DNA of 64,000 bases from Clostridium acidisoli DSM 12555. Its GTDB lineage: Bacteria; Bacillota; Clostridia; Clostridiales; Clostridiaceae. The stretch covers positions 33,499-97,498 of the forward strand of contig NZ_FWXH01000011.1 of NCBI RefSeq assembly GCF_900176305.1, read 5' to 3'. The notes beneath the pieces are model-generated. The model searched no databases. It was not told the origin of the DNA and was given only the letters and a program-made list of their open reading frames with translations. The position numbers were made by a program, and so were the translations under genes. Positions 1-9,011 of this stretch are shown here, one piece after another; within the stretch, counting starts at the first letter, position 1; each line of letters starts with the position of its first letter.

Positions 1-439
1 TTACACTACCAATTACCTTACCTCTTTCTGCTGGTTTTGCTAGATGTGCAGCTAATGGTACAATCAGCATTGGAGTAATGGAAGTCAATCCAACTAGTAG
101 AGAACTCAATACTAGCCACCATATGTTAAAAGAGATTGATATAAAAATTAAAGCTATTGCAGAACAAAATAACATTATCATTATTAAGCGTCTACGTTCT
201 TTAATATCTCCAAGCGGAACTAGAAAAATTAATCCTATTGCATAACCAATTTGAATTAGCATCGCTGCAATTCCAATTATAGAAGATGATACATTGAAGA
301 ATTTAGAAATCTGTTCTAGTAAAGGTTGCGCATAATATAAGTTTGCTGCACTAGCAGCACAAGCAATTGACATCAACCCAATTAGAAAATGACTTAATTC
401 AAATTTGTTCTCTATAGTTATATCTGTTTTTTGATACAT
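1..439 (-). CDS. MFS transporter, N-terminal part (runs off the window)
   Basis: The minus-strand reading frame opens with ATG at 439, preceded by a GGAG site, and continues beyond base 1, so about 146 residues are visible. They begin MYQKTDITIENKFELSHFLIG and show alternating hydrophobic helices with the MFS loop 2-3 signature GDIKERRR after helix 2. The family moves small molecules across the cytoplasmic membrane using the proton gradient; the substrate cannot be read. The MerR gene directly upstream and a MerR-type palindrome at 478-493 in its leader suggest inducible drug or metabolite efflux. Only the N-terminal third is present, so subfamily is uncertain. Confidence 0.8.
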   Translation of the reverse strand, partial: MYQKTDITIENKFELSHFLIGLMSIACAASAANLYYAQPLLEQISKFFNVSSSIIGIAAMLIQIGYAIGLIFLVPLGDIKERRRLIMIMLFCSAIALIFISISFNIWWLVLSSLLVGLTSITPMLIVPLAAHLAKPAERGKVIGSV

Positions 440-477
440 AAATATCAAGCCTCCAATTATTATTTTTTATATTATCC

Positions 478-493
478 TTAACGTAAACGTTAA
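478..493. promoter_or_regulatory. MerR-type palindrome before the MFS gene
   Basis: TTAACGTAAACGTTAA has 7-bp arms (TTAACGT/ACGTTAA) and lies between the MerR gene end and the MFS start. A nearly identical palindrome sits in the promoter of the MerR gene at 930-945, so one regulator probably acts on both. MerR-family operators lie between -35 and -10 elements. Inferred from symmetry and placement only. Confidence 0.5.
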
Positions 494-525
494 ATAATAG
501 GCAAAAAAGTACAGGCTTATACCTG

Positions 526-912
526 TTACTTATTTTCATTATTTTTAATAATAGCTTCTATCCTACAAACATTTTTCTCGCACTCAATTTTAAAGACATT
601 TAACTCATCTATTTTCTTCTCAGCTCTTGCAATATGACTCTTTAAAATTTGTATTACTTGCCGTTTTCCATCTAAAAGCCGGCCATCTGTAAAATACAAA
701 TCTATAACTTCACCAATCTCATCCAAAGTAAGCCCTAAATCTTTAAGCAGCTGAATCTTCTTTAGACGCTTAATATCGTCATTTTCAAACACTCGAAGTT
801 GTCCCATCACTCTATTATCTCTATCTCCTAATAATCCAAGTTCTTCATAGTATCTGATTGTCCTAGTTGTCAAATTTGTAAGTTTAGCAATTTCACCTAT
901 TTTATAGCTCAT
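526..912 (-). CDS. MerR-family transcriptional regulator
   Basis: Predicted 128-residue protein. The start at 912 (MSYKIGEIAKLTNLTTRTIR) is chosen over an upstream ATG at 978 because an AGAGG site lies just before it and the MerR helix-turn-helix normally begins at this residue. Residues 1-70 form the winged HTH with the typical TTRTIRYYEELGLL; the remainder is a coiled-coil dimerisation helix and a short effector region with one Cys pair near the end (ECEKNVCRIE). It probably activates the adjacent MFS gene by untwisting a long-spacer promoter, as known for the family. Effector unknown. Confidence 0.85.
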   Translation of the reverse strand: MSYKIGEIAKLTNLTTRTIRYYEELGLLGDRDNRVMGQLRVFENDDIKRLKKIQLLKDLGLTLDEIGEVIDLYFTDGRLLDGKRQVIQILKSHIARAEKKIDELNVFKIECEKNVCRIEAIIKNNENK

Positions 913-929
913 ATAATTTGCACCTCTAT

Positions 930-945
930 TTAACGTTAACGTTAA
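930..945. promoter_or_regulatory. Perfect 16-bp palindrome in MerR promoter
   Basis: TTAACGTTAACGTTAA is a perfect palindrome 18 bp upstream of the MerR start codon and matches the imperfect copy at 478-493. It is the likely autoregulatory operator. Symmetry is seen directly; protein binding is inferred. Confidence 0.55.
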
Positions 946-1054
946 GTGTATATTATCATTTACTTTTGAGTTCGTCAACTATTGCAACCTAATTATTTCT
1001 GTATAATGGAAATCGGCTCTATTATCTTGATATTAAAATTATCCATTTATACTT

Positions 1055-1594
1055 TTATTGAGATATATGGAGTATATCATAAATTATTCCTTCTTCTAAT
1101 TTTACTTTACTTAATTCATCTGTAAAATAAAACACATGATATTTCCATTTATCTGGATTGTAAATAACTATATATTCTTTATATTCATTATTAATGATAT
1201 TTTTTTCTATTATATCTTTTAAATTATTGAGACTTTCTTGCGGCTGTATTTCTCTTACTATTTCAACTGAATATTTACTCTCTTTAATTTTATGTGTTGT
1301 TCTATCAATTAATGGTATTCCAATATTTATTTTTTGCCAACCAAAAGAAGTTATTATATTGTCATAAAAGCCATTAAATAAGAACTTATTTAATCCATTA
1401 CTATCTTTCCAAACATATAATGGACAATAACTATTTTGCAAGTTCTTCTTTGATCCCTTTGTTGTTATTAGATACATTTTAAACTTCAATTCCTCAAATC
1501 CATCTGTTTTATATCCGTTGTTTTTCACTCTATCCTTTATTATATTCATATCATAATCACTAGGTAATATAATCTTATATTGCATTGCTATCAT
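1055..1594 (-). CDS. DUF4865 family protein
   Basis: A 179-residue protein beginning MIAMQYKIILPSDYDM with GGAGG ten bases upstream. The opening MQYKIILPxDYDMxxIxxRV and the conserved middle are those of DUF4865, a family of unknown biochemical function that is commonly encoded beside LysR regulators. No signal peptide or membrane segment is visible, so it is cytosolic. It is divergent from the LysR gene at 1725 and shares a 130-bp promoter region containing an inverted repeat, consistent with control by that regulator. The fold resembles small ligand-binding ferredoxin-like proteins only by guess. Confidence 0.75.
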   Translation of the reverse strand: MIAMQYKIILPSDYDMNIIKDRVKNNGYKTDGFEELKFKMYLITTKGSKKNLQNSYCPLYVWKDSNGLNKFLFNGFYDNIITSFGWQKINIGIPLIDRTTHKIKESKYSVEIVREIQPQESLNNLKDIIEKNIINNEYKEYIVIYNPDKWKYHVFYFTDELSKVKLEEGIIYDILHISQ

Positions 1595-1675
1595 TTATTT
1601 TCATCCTCCCATTAATTTTTATATTTATAGTTTAATTCTTTATAAAAAAATTGTATAATACTTATAAATTATATC

Positions 1676-1698
1676 TAATATCACTATTACTGATATTA
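1676..1698. promoter_or_regulatory. LysR-type inverted repeat
   Basis: TAATATCA and TGATATTA form an 8-bp perfect inverted repeat with a 7-base spacer, 27 bp before the LysR start and in the divergent promoter region. LysR regulators bind dyads of the form T-N11-A in exactly this position. Candidate operator. Confidence 0.5.
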
Positions 1699-1724
1699 AT
1701 AGGGCTGATGAGAGGTTTTATAAT

Positions 1725-2615
1725 ATGGAAATTAACGATTTGAGAATATTTCAGACAGTTGCTTATGAAAAGTCTATATCCAAAGCTGCCTTAAAACTTG
1801 GCTATGCACAATCAAATATAACCATGAGAATTAAATTACTTGAAAATGATTTAAATACTACTTTATTCATAAGAAATAATAAAGGTACTACAATTACATC
1901 TAACGGTGAAAAGTTACTTGAATATACAGATAAAATTCTTGAACTAATCAATAAAATTAATGATGAGTTTCTTCCCTCTAAAACCGCTCTTTCTTTTAAA
2001 ATCGGAGCAACTCAAACTATTTCCGCCTCTATTTTGCCTAAATTATTTTCTTTATTTCATGAACAAAACCCAGAAATATCCTTGGTTCTAAAAACAGACA
2101 AACAAAAATTTATTTTTGATATGATTATAAATAGTGAATTAGACGGCGCTTTCGTATCTGGTAAATTTGTATCCTCTAAAGTTAAAGAACTTTTTACTTT
2201 TAAAGAAGAACTTGCACTAATATCCTCTGTAAAGATCAACGATATTAACAACTTACATGTTCCAATAATTATCAATTCAGATACTAATTGCCCTTATCGT
2301 AAACTCTTACAAAAGTGGTTACTTCATAATAGCTTGGAGCCTACTACAATTATTGAATTTGATTCGTTGGAATCCATTGTTAATGGTATCTCTGAAGGTT
2401 TAGGAATATCTCTTTTACCCAAGAGTATTTTACACAAGAACAAAAATTTATTTATGTATGACTTAAAAGACAAATTTAATAAATTAGAGATTAGATTTAT
2501 AGTTAATAAAGATTTACAAATAAACGCTTTAACTAAAAGTTTTGTCAATCTAACTCTTAGGGTACTTACTGATATAAGAGTGGACACTGTGAGTTGTGTA
2601 AAATACAATAAATAA
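1725..2615 (+). CDS. LysR-family transcriptional regulator
   Basis: A 296-residue protein. Residues 1-60 are the winged HTH (MEINDLRIFQTVAYEKSISKAA, then LGYAQSNITMRIKLLE), followed by the linker helix and a periplasmic-binding-like effector domain ending around residue 285; the length is typical. GAGAGG precedes the ATG. It is divergent from the DUF4865 gene, which it most likely controls. Its last 66 bases overlap the 3' end of uvsE on the other strand, so the two convergent transcripts are antisense to each other at the ends. Effector not identifiable. Confidence 0.9.
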   Translation: MEINDLRIFQTVAYEKSISKAALKLGYAQSNITMRIKLLENDLNTTLFIRNNKGTTITSNGEKLLEYTDKILELINKINDEFLPSKTALSFKIGATQTISASILPKLFSLFHEQNPEISLVLKTDKQKFIFDMIINSELDGAFVSGKFVSSKVKELFTFKEELALISSVKINDINNLHVPIIINSDTNCPYRKLLQKWLLHNSLEPTTIIEFDSLESIVNGISEGLGISLLPKSILHKNKNLFMYDLKDKFNKLEIRFIVNKDLQINALTKSFVNLTLRVLTDIRVDTVSCVKYNK

Positions 2616-3779
2616 TATTATCTTTCCTGGATTCCTTAAAAGCTCCTTAAAACTTTCTTTTTCCTTTAATGTAACTTTGTCCTTTACATATCCATAGACA
2701 TGTTGTGCTGTATTTGTAAAACTACCTTCATCAAAAGAACTGTTTAAACATTCGTCTATGTATATATATACTTCCCTCATGGGAACCTTTGAATTTATTA
2801 AGCTACTACATTTTTTATAATATGAATAATTTTTTTCCATTATACAATATTTATACTTTGCCCACTGTCCTGTCCTTATAGACACTTCCAAATCTTCTCT
2901 AAGCGCACACACAGCCTTTATTGCAGATATTTCTTTATCTTTAACCTCAAGCATTACATCAGCATCTAAATCCTTAATGCTTTCCATATAACTCAAAAAT
3001 TTTTTTGTATTTATTGATTTTGAATGTGCTCCACCTCTCTTCTGAATATCCTGATCAGAATAATGAAGTTTCACAGGTCCATCTTCTACCTTCCATGTGC
3101 TTTTTACGCCGCTTATAATATCTTTCCATTCTAATGAGCAGCTATTAAGCTTATGATGAAGATTATCAAACACAGCTGGGATTCCAAGTTCCCTGCAAAT
3201 TCCAAGTACTTCCTCTATTGTATAACTCTTATCATCATTTTCAATAACTAATCTGTTTTTTAACGACTGTGACAGCTTATTAAAATTAGCTTTAAATGTT
3301 TCCATAGCATAAGTCTTATTCCCATATACACCTCCAACATGGAGAACAATTTTATTTTTGTAATCTACCTCCATTGAATCTAAAACTCTACAATGATACT
3401 CCAAATCCGCTATACTTTTTTTAGCTACTTCTTCCCGTGGAGAATTTAAAACAGTATATTGTCCCGGATGCATTGATACTCTTATATCATTAGCTTTAAT
3501 AATTTTTCCGCACTCAAGCAGTTCCTTTTTAAAAGTTTTCCACCATTTTATATTATTAACTGGATGGCTTCCAAAAGGTATAATATCAGAACTTATTCTA
3601 AACATATATATACCATTTCGTAAGTTCCATTTGAGTATACTAATTAAATCCTTTAGGTTACTATTTACACATTCATTAAAAGTGTTCTCATTAAAGTTTT
3701 TCAGCATGAAACTTCTTGAAGTTTTATATGGTATAGAAATGGGCGTGCATGCATATCCAATTCTACTTTTTTTAGCCAA
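2550..3779 (-). CDS. uvsE: UV damage endonuclease UvsE (UVDE family)
   Basis: A 409-residue protein with the UvsE signature: N-terminal MAKKSRIGYACTPISIPYKT, then RISSDIIPFGSHP, VSMHPGQYTVLNSP, VLHVGGVYGNK, ENDD, VFDNLHHKLN, KLHYSDQ and MLEVKDKE. These carry the His, Glu and Asp residues that hold the metal cluster in the TIM-barrel active site. The enzyme nicks DNA 5' of UV photoproducts and some abasic sites, starting excision repair. The last roughly 25 residues are hydrophobic and are encoded antisense to the LysR gene. It is monocistronic; the next upstream gene is a YciI-like protein. Confidence 0.93.
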   Translation of the reverse strand: MAKKSRIGYACTPISIPYKTSRSFMLKNFNENTFNECVNSNLKDLISILKWNLRNGIYMFRISSDIIPFGSHPVNNIKWWKTFKKELLECGKIIKANDIRVSMHPGQYTVLNSPREEVAKKSIADLEYHCRVLDSMEVDYKNKIVLHVGGVYGNKTYAMETFKANFNKLSQSLKNRLVIENDDKSYTIEEVLGICRELGIPAVFDNLHHKLNSCSLEWKDIISGVKSTWKVEDGPVKLHYSDQDIQKRGGAHSKSINTKKFLSYMESIKDLDADVMLEVKDKEISAIKAVCALREDLEVSIRTGQWAKYKYCIMEKNYSYYKKCSSLINSKVPMREVYIYIDECLNSSFDEGSFTNTAQHVYGYVKDKVTLKEKESFKELLRNPGKIILFIVFYTTHSVHSYISKYPKS

Positions 3780-3841
3780 TTAATCTCACCGCCTTCTTAA
3801 CTCCTGCTACACAATTGGGCGATCCTTTTTCACCCAAACTT

Positions 3842-4135
3842 TCAATTAAAATTATCATCTGATAGTATCAACAAATTCCATTCATAAACCTCAACTCTAT
3901 ACAGACCTCTTTCAATTATAGGGTCTTTTTCAGCAATCATTTTTGCTTCTTCTAAATTTTCAGCTTTAAATATAATCATTCCACCACTAGCATTGTCGAA
4001 GCCTCCTCCAACAAAATATCTTTCAGTGGCGATAGCATTTAGATACTTTACATGATCTTCAAAATCTGTTTTCGTAGTTTCCAATCCATCATTTTTATAA
4101 TCAATTCTTACAAATAAATTATCTCCTTTTTTCAT
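3842..4135 (-). CDS. YciI-like protein
   Basis: A 97-residue ferredoxin-like-fold protein, MKKGDNLFVRIDYKND. The pattern HVKYLNAIATERYFVGGGFDNASGGMIIFKAENLEEAKMIAEKDPIIERGLYRVEVYEW matches the YciI family; in related proteins the central His-Asp pair is catalytic or ligand-binding, and here the conserved DPxxxxGL is present. Role unknown. Its start codon overlaps the stop of the upstream flavoprotein gene by four bases (ATGA), so the two are translationally coupled and probably act in the same redox or detoxification step. Confidence 0.75.
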   Translation of the reverse strand: MKKGDNLFVRIDYKNDGLETTKTDFEDHVKYLNAIATERYFVGGGFDNASGGMIIFKAENLEEAKMIAEKDPIIERGLYRVEVYEWNLLILSDDNFN

Positions 4136-4707
4136 ATTTCTTCTGCCCCTATTCTTTTAATTATGAATGCCAAATTTTGTGCAAAGTTTATAATATAGGA
4201 TTTTCCTTTTTTATCTTTTTCAATATCGCCTTTGTCCACCCCAACTCCAATATTCCAGTATGTAGAGCTCGGTATAATCATCTCATTCACAAGATAAAAA
4301 TCAATTAAGCAATTTATAGTTGTTAGTTGCCCAGATTCTCCGCCTACCGCAATGGGAGCTCCTATTTTCTTTGACAACGTATGTTTATTGTTATAGGAAA
4401 CATATGTTAATCTTTGTAGAAAAGCCATAAGTAGCGATGTTGGCATACCTACATAAACAGGACTCCCAACAACCAAACCTTCATTTTTTAAAATCTTAGC
4501 ATAAATACTATTAAAATCATCGTTTTGAATGCATTTGTTAATCCCCACACATTTATCACAATTTGTACAATGATTTATCTTTTTTCCAGCTAAACTAATT
4601 AATTCTGTGGTAACATTATTTTTTTGTAATTGAGAATCCAATATTGATAATAATAATTCAGTATTGCCATTTTTTCTTGGAGAACCTGAAATCATTAGTA
4701 CACCCAC
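4132..4707 (-). CDS. NADPH-dependent FMN reductase / flavodoxin-fold protein
   Basis: A 191-residue flavodoxin-like protein. I choose a GTG start at 4707, reading VGVLMISGSPRKNGNTE, because AGGAGG lies seven bases upstream; the longer frame to 4740 has no such site. GSPRKNGNT is the FMN-phosphate loop, GSPVYVGMPTSL the second flavin loop. CTNCDKCVGINKC (near residue 50) carries the Cys-rich segment seen in iron-sulfur flavoproteins, though spacing is not that of a proven cluster. Cytosolic. Coupled to the YciI gene. Likely reduces flavin, quinone or nitro compounds. Confidence 0.8.
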   Translation of the reverse strand: MGVLMISGSPRKNGNTELLLSILDSQLQKNNVTTELISLAGKKINHCTNCDKCVGINKCIQNDDFNSIYAKILKNEGLVVGSPVYVGMPTSLLMAFLQRLTYVSYNNKHTLSKKIGAPIAVGGESGQLTTINCLIDFYLVNEMIIPSSTYWNIGVGVDKGDIEKDKKGKSYIINFAQNLAFIIKRIGAEEI

Positions 4708-5091
4708 TACTATTCCTCCTACAATTAAGTTTTTAATCATCTTCTACACCGAATGTATGTTCTCATTCAGAATAACACATATGTTTATAATTGTAAATAA
4801 TCTAGAGAACATTATTGGATTGGCGAAAATAGGTATGACCAACTTATATATTCCATACTCAAACAGGAATGGATTAAGTAATAGTAGTGTCGGATACCCT
4901 TACAATTGTACTTCTTTTACTGTTAGATCAGAAATGTTAAAAACTTTGCCTGTGAAAGAAGTTAGTATAGTTTTAGAAGTAAAGTGAAATTTGCACTCAG
5001 GTGGAATTTGGGTTTTGATTCCATCTGAGTGTTAGCTCAACTAAAATCCAGCGCGTAAGAGCCGTTAACTTCAATTTTGGTAAAGCAAATC
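4708..5091. other. Gene-poor stretch with a long hairpin
   Basis: About 385 bp without a convincing gene. A plus-strand open frame covers 4664-4987 but its upstream half is antisense to the flavoprotein gene and it lacks a ribosome site, so I do not call it. At 4994-5031 there is a 14-bp stem (CACTCAGGTGGAAT pairing with ATTCCATCTGAGTG, one wobble) with a 10-base loop and no T-run, so it is a poor terminator. Nothing else is recognised. Confidence 0.4.
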
Positions 5092-5736
5092 TTAGTTATA
5101 TTTAAGAACAACAATCCCAGAATAATCATTAATATTTGCTTGGTTTAGCTCAAGTACATCATACTCTTTTACTTTAAGCCCTGAAGCTGATATAAATTTA
5201 TCAACCTTGGCAAACAAGAGACCAAATATGCCCAATGCTTTCGTCCTGTAGTGCATCGGTATAACCACTTTAGGTTTTAACTGTTTCATTACATTAACTG
5301 CATCAATTGAATCAATTGTTGCTCTCCCCCCAACAGGAATAAGCAGTATGTCTACATTACCTATTTCCTTCACGAGGTTAGAATCTAGAGTATGTCCAAG
5401 ATCACCACAATGACAAATATTTATTCCATCGACGTTAAAATTGTATATTGTATTTTTCCCTCTCTTAGCTCCTGAAGCTTTATCATGAAATGTCTGTACG
5501 CCCTTTATTTCAATTCCATCCTTTGAAAAGTTGCCTAATTCATTTACATGCATAAAACTACCTTTCACTGCCTTTATATTATTATGATCACCGTGATTAT
5601 GACTTGTAGATACTATATTAGCTTCAACTTCAGGTAACTTATATCCTAGCATATTATGAAATGGATCTGTTAATACCTTAGTTCCATCTTTAGAGGTTAT
5701 CATAAAACATGATTGTCCAAACCATTTAATTTTCAT
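5092..5736 (-). CDS. Metallo-beta-lactamase-fold hydrolase (UlaG-like)
   Basis: A 214-residue protein, MKIKWFGQSCFMI. It has the metal motif HNHGDH at about residues 46-51, a second-ligand segment ICHCGDLGH near 110 and a C-terminal PMHYRT that would supply another His. This small beta-sheet-first architecture is that of UlaG-type and related metal-dependent hydrolases, which cleave phosphate esters or lactones; substrate here unknown. Cytosolic, no signal peptide. GGAGG is seven bases before the ATG. Stands alone between the MFS gene and the gene-poor stretch. Confidence 0.82.
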   Translation of the reverse strand: MKIKWFGQSCFMITSKDGTKVLTDPFHNMLGYKLPEVEANIVSTSHNHGDHNNIKAVKGSFMHVNELGNFSKDGIEIKGVQTFHDKASGAKRGKNTIYNFNVDGINICHCGDLGHTLDSNLVKEIGNVDILLIPVGGRATIDSIDAVNVMKQLKPKVVIPMHYRTKALGIFGLLFAKVDKFISASGLKVKEYDVLELNQANINDYSGIVVLKYN

Positions 5737-5788
5737 TTAAATTATCCTCCTTTAAATATTTAATTTTCTACATTTTGCCCAAATTAAC

Positions 5789-7180
5789 TTAAGATGTTGT
5801 CTTAGCTGAACCAGCAATTCTTTCAAGTTTCCTATCAAAAATTGTTATGAATAGTGCTAGTATGCTGACTACTATCATGATAACAGCAATGACATGTAGC
5901 CCGGAATCAACAACCTTAGTGCGGAATACTACACCTATTATAGCTGAGGAAGCAATAGATCCTATATACCCAAAAGTTCGGAAAAGCCCTGCAGCTGTAG
6001 CAATCTGATCACCAGATACTTGAGTGTATAGAGCAATCTGATTGCTGCTGGCTGTTGTACCCATAGTAATACCAAAAATAAGAGTGATAATAAGAATATA
6101 AATTATTGGTGTACTTGCCGTCAAGATTAATACTCCAGCAGATGCCAAAATTGAAGATACAGCGCATACGATTAAAGGACCACGCACCAAATTACGTTTG
6201 GAAATTGGACCTAATACCACTGCAGAAACTATGCTCATAGGTAATAAAAGCAGTCCAGCTTCCGAGGATGGTATTCCGTGAGCTGCCTCTAGCCACTCAG
6301 TAACACCATAAAGCACTGTATAAATACATAATGTGATTAATGCAAAACGTAAATAGGTACGAGTAAGTGGTCCATTCTTTCCAAGCAAACGTATATCAAT
6401 GAATGGGTGCTTCGCCCTCAATTCCCACCAAACTAAAGCCACACCGAAAACAACTGTCAAACCAAGAGTTATCCAATTAATCTTAGGTAATGAAAACAAG
6501 AATACGAGAAGAGAAGTTATCATCACAGCAAATTCAATAATTCCAATAACATCTATACGTGATAATATATCAAAAACTGTTTTTCCACTTTGAGTTGATA
6601 TATTATCTTTAGGAATCCATAATGCAGCCATGACAAGTGCAACAAGCGCTACAGGTATATTAATCATAAATGTTGAGCGCCACCCCATAGTGCCTACTAA
6701 CACTCCTCCAATTGGCAGTCCTAACACGGATGTCACTACTCCAGCAATTTGAAGAGAACCTAATACGTTACCAGGTGGCTGAGACATTCCAGCAGCTTCT
6801 GCCCGTTTGCGAATTAGTAACATAGCCGATGGATAGGCAGTTGAAGTTCCAATACCAATGAGAATTCTCGCTACGAGCAGCATTGATAAATTTTTTCCTA
6901 TACCACCTAATAAACCTCCCAGTAATATCATAATTATTCCAGTCAAAAATACACGTCGAGGCCCAAACTCCTCTGATAGCTTTCCAGAAGTAGGCTGAGC
7001 TATAGAGCTAGCTAGGTAAAGTACCGTAACTAATATTGTTGTTTTTGCCACTGAAATATGCATAAATAAAGCTATTGGCACTAATGCTGTAGCAATCATA
7101 GAGCTATTAATTGGGTTAAGTGTAGAGCCCATATAGAGCGGTGCCACGAACTTCCAAGAGAATGGATTTTCCTTTGACAT
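5789..7180 (-). CDS. MFS drug efflux transporter, DHA2-like
   Basis: A roughly 463-residue membrane protein. Start at 7180 (MSKENPFSWKFVAPLYMGST) is preferred to upstream ATGs because AAGGAG lies upstream at usual spacing. About 12-14 hydrophobic helices; loop signature GKLSEEFGPRRV between helices 2 and 3 and the helix 5 motif GLPIGGVLVGTMGWRSTFMINIPVA (motif C and the downstream GWR-F-NxP). These are typical of proton-coupled multidrug exporters. It is divergent from a TetR gene with a palindrome between them, so it is probably derepressed by its substrate. Confidence 0.88.
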   Translation of the reverse strand: MSKENPFSWKFVAPLYMGSTLNPINSSMIATALVPIALFMHISVAKTTILVTVLYLASSIAQPTSGKLSEEFGPRRVFLTGIIMILLGGLLGGIGKNLSMLLVARILIGIGTSTAYPSAMLLIRKRAEAAGMSQPPGNVLGSLQIAGVVTSVLGLPIGGVLVGTMGWRSTFMINIPVALVALVMAALWIPKDNISTQSGKTVFDILSRIDVIGIIEFAVMITSLLVFLFSLPKINWITLGLTVVFGVALVWWELRAKHPFIDIRLLGKNGPLTRTYLRFALITLCIYTVLYGVTEWLEAAHGIPSSEAGLLLLPMSIVSAVVLGPISKRNLVRGPLIVCAVSSILASAGVLILTASTPIIYILIITLIFGITMGTTASSNQIALYTQVSGDQIATAAGLFRTFGYIGSIASSAIIGVVFRTKVVDSGLHVIAVIMIVVSILALFITIFDRKLERIAGSAKTTS

Positions 7181-7273
7181 AAGCAATTTACTCCTTTTCA
7201 TATCTAGTACAAAGAACATTTCATCCCCAGTACAGATTTACTTTACAACTCCTCCACAGTATGATAAGATAAC

Positions 7274-7309
7274 TGGAGACGTCTCCATATAATATAACAG
7301 GAGAACTCC
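7274..7309. promoter_or_regulatory. TetR operator candidates between MFS and tetR
   Basis: TGGAGACGTCTCCA at 7274-7287 is a perfect 14-bp palindrome; a second, imperfect copy GGAGAACTCC lies at 7300-7309 with centres about 24 bp apart. The pair sits in the divergent promoter region of the MFS and TetR genes, the normal place for TetR-family sites. Confidence 0.55.
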
Positions 7310-7357
7310 CCGTTTGTCAAGAGCAACTTCATAATAAAATTTTAGGAGATGATTATA

Positions 7358-7957
7358 ATGAACAATTCAAATACACCCCCAATTCGCTCTGAACGTCGTG
7401 ATGCGGCTGAGAATCGTCAGCGAATATTGGATGCAGCTATTAATCTGTTTAAACAAAATGGTGTCGAACAAGTTAGCATGAATCAAATTGCCAATGAAGC
7501 ACATGTGGGTTCAGGAACCCTTTACCGCCGTTACAGAAACAAAAGTGAACTATGTCTTGATTTAATAAAAGATACCGTTGATTTATTTTTTGATAATATT
7601 GGAACTTATTTAGAGCAAAATCAATCTATACCACCAAGTGAACGGTTAAAAGGAGTTCTAAGTTTATTTATCTGTTTTAGGGAAAAAAAGTCACAATTAC
7701 TTATAGGAGTGGAATACTCTTCATCAATCAATCAACTCAGTGCTAGAATGCAGAGTCCTATATTTAACGAATTGCATCAACTATTTGTGGGACTGTTTAA
7801 TGAAATGAATGCCATTGAGCAGAATCATTTTGATAGTGTCTTTAGAGCAGATATGTTATTAACAGCTCTAAGCAAAGATTACTATTCATTTGAAAGAGAA
7901 GTACGTTGCTATTCGCCAGAAATGATTTTAGAACAACTTTCTTTACTATTTATATAG
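7358..7957 (+). CDS. TetR-family transcriptional regulator
   Basis: About 199 residues. The ATG at 7358 is used because AGGAG lies ten bases upstream, while the ATG at 7349 touches the site. After a short basic leader the HTH reads RILDAAINLFKQNGVEQVSMNQIANEAHVGSGTLYRRYRNKSEL across residues 20-65; the remainder is the helical ligand domain. It most likely represses the divergent MFS pump through the GGAGACGTCTCC palindrome. Ligand not predictable. Ends just before a bidirectional terminator. Confidence 0.9.
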   Translation: MNNSNTPPIRSERRDAAENRQRILDAAINLFKQNGVEQVSMNQIANEAHVGSGTLYRRYRNKSELCLDLIKDTVDLFFDNIGTYLEQNQSIPPSERLKGVLSLFICFREKKSQLLIGVEYSSSINQLSARMQSPIFNELHQLFVGLFNEMNAIEQNHFDSVFRADMLLTALSKDYYSFEREVRCYSPEMILEQLSLLFI

Positions 7958-8028
7958 CTTTAATTCTTAATATTTATTTACCTTGCTGCCTAATGAATTA
8001 TGTAATTACCTATCCATATTAAAATGAG

Positions 8029-8068
8029 AATAAACCTTGCCATTTACAAGCAAATGATAAGGTTTATT
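8029..8068. terminator. Bidirectional terminator, tetR and nitroreductase
   Basis: AATAAACCTT pairs with AAGGTTTATT and an inner CATTT pairs with AAATG, followed by a T-rich tract on the plus strand and preceded by A-rich sequence. It lies between two converging genes. Confidence 0.7.
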
Positions 8069-8115
8069 TATTCTTTCCATTACATATAGTTCAAGAATGA
8101 TTCAAACATGGTGCA

Positions 8116-8925
8116 TTAATGCTTTTCATAAAAAGAAGCCGATAATGGTTGTCTTTCTGTAAATCTTTTAAAACTATGCTTAGGATATCCTACCATTACA
8201 ACTCCTGTTATTTTCTTTTTTTCTGGGATATTAAAAAGTTTGTACATTGGAGAATTATCACTACAAGCACAAATTTCAAATATTCCTGCCCAGCATGATC
8301 CAAGCCCAAGAGATGGAGCATATAATTCTAGATAAGATAATGAGAGAATTGAATTTTCTCTACCATTACGAAAATCTTCGTCAGCTAAAGTTAAAATTAT
8401 ACTAGGTGCATCTCTTAAGATAGTGTCAATTTTATTATTTCTATATCCACTAATCATTCCTGCCAATGCTTTACTCAACGTTTCACTATGCTCAAACCAG
8501 TTAATGCATTCTTCAACCGCTAATTCAATTGTTTTTTTATCATCTACTATTAGATATGATATACCTTGTGAATTACTTGCCGTTGGAGCTAAATGAGCAA
8601 CTTCAACGAGCTGCAACAACTTTTCCCTTTCAACTGCTATGTTCTTATATGAACGGATAGAGCGTCGTAATCTAATGAATTTCTCTGCTTCTTCTGGATT
8701 TAATTTTTTGATTTCTCCTATTTCACTTTGCATAGCTAATGGCGATTTCTTATTATCTATAGCTTCTTTTGGGCATACAGCTACGCAATGACCACATTCT
8801 AAACATGCATTAGGATTTACTTCTTTGGGGCCGGTAGCTTCTAGTTTTAGTACTCCTGTTGGACATTCCACCACGCACATTCCACATTTTATACATTTTT
8901 CTTCATTTACAGTTATTAAACTCAT
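8116..8925 (-). CDS. Ferredoxin-nitroreductase fusion protein
   Basis: A 269-residue protein. Residues 5-55 hold two [4Fe-4S] motifs, CIKCGMCVVEC and CLECGHCVAVC, as in bacterial ferredoxins; from residue 80 on is an FMN nitroreductase domain opening with RLRRSIRSYKN and including PTASNSQG and LGSCWAG. Family members pass electrons from ferredoxin to an FMN that reduces nitro, quinone or similar electrophiles, which suits an anaerobe. Cytosolic. The TetR gene lies upstream on the same strand and both promoters share a TTTTGAGAAC element, so the TetR protein is probably the regulator. Confidence 0.88.
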   Translation of the reverse strand: MSLITVNEEKCIKCGMCVVECPTGVLKLEATGPKEVNPNACLECGHCVAVCPKEAIDNKKSPLAMQSEIGEIKKLNPEEAEKFIRLRRSIRSYKNIAVEREKLLQLVEVAHLAPTASNSQGISYLIVDDKKTIELAVEECINWFEHSETLSKALAGMISGYRNNKIDTILRDAPSIILTLADEDFRNGRENSILSLSYLELYAPSLGLGSCWAGIFEICACSDNSPMYKLFNIPEKKKITGVVMVGYPKHSFKRFTERQPLSASFYEKH

Positions 8926-9011
8926 TTTTCTTCACTCCTTATTAATTTTTTATTTTAAGTCATGTCCAATGCTTCAAAATAAAGGTATAACATCAAAAGG
9001 ATACAAGTAGG

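Noticed and set aside
4664..4987. Plus-strand 107-codon open frame
   Set aside because: Half is antisense to the flavoprotein gene, there is no ribosome site, and no family is recognised.
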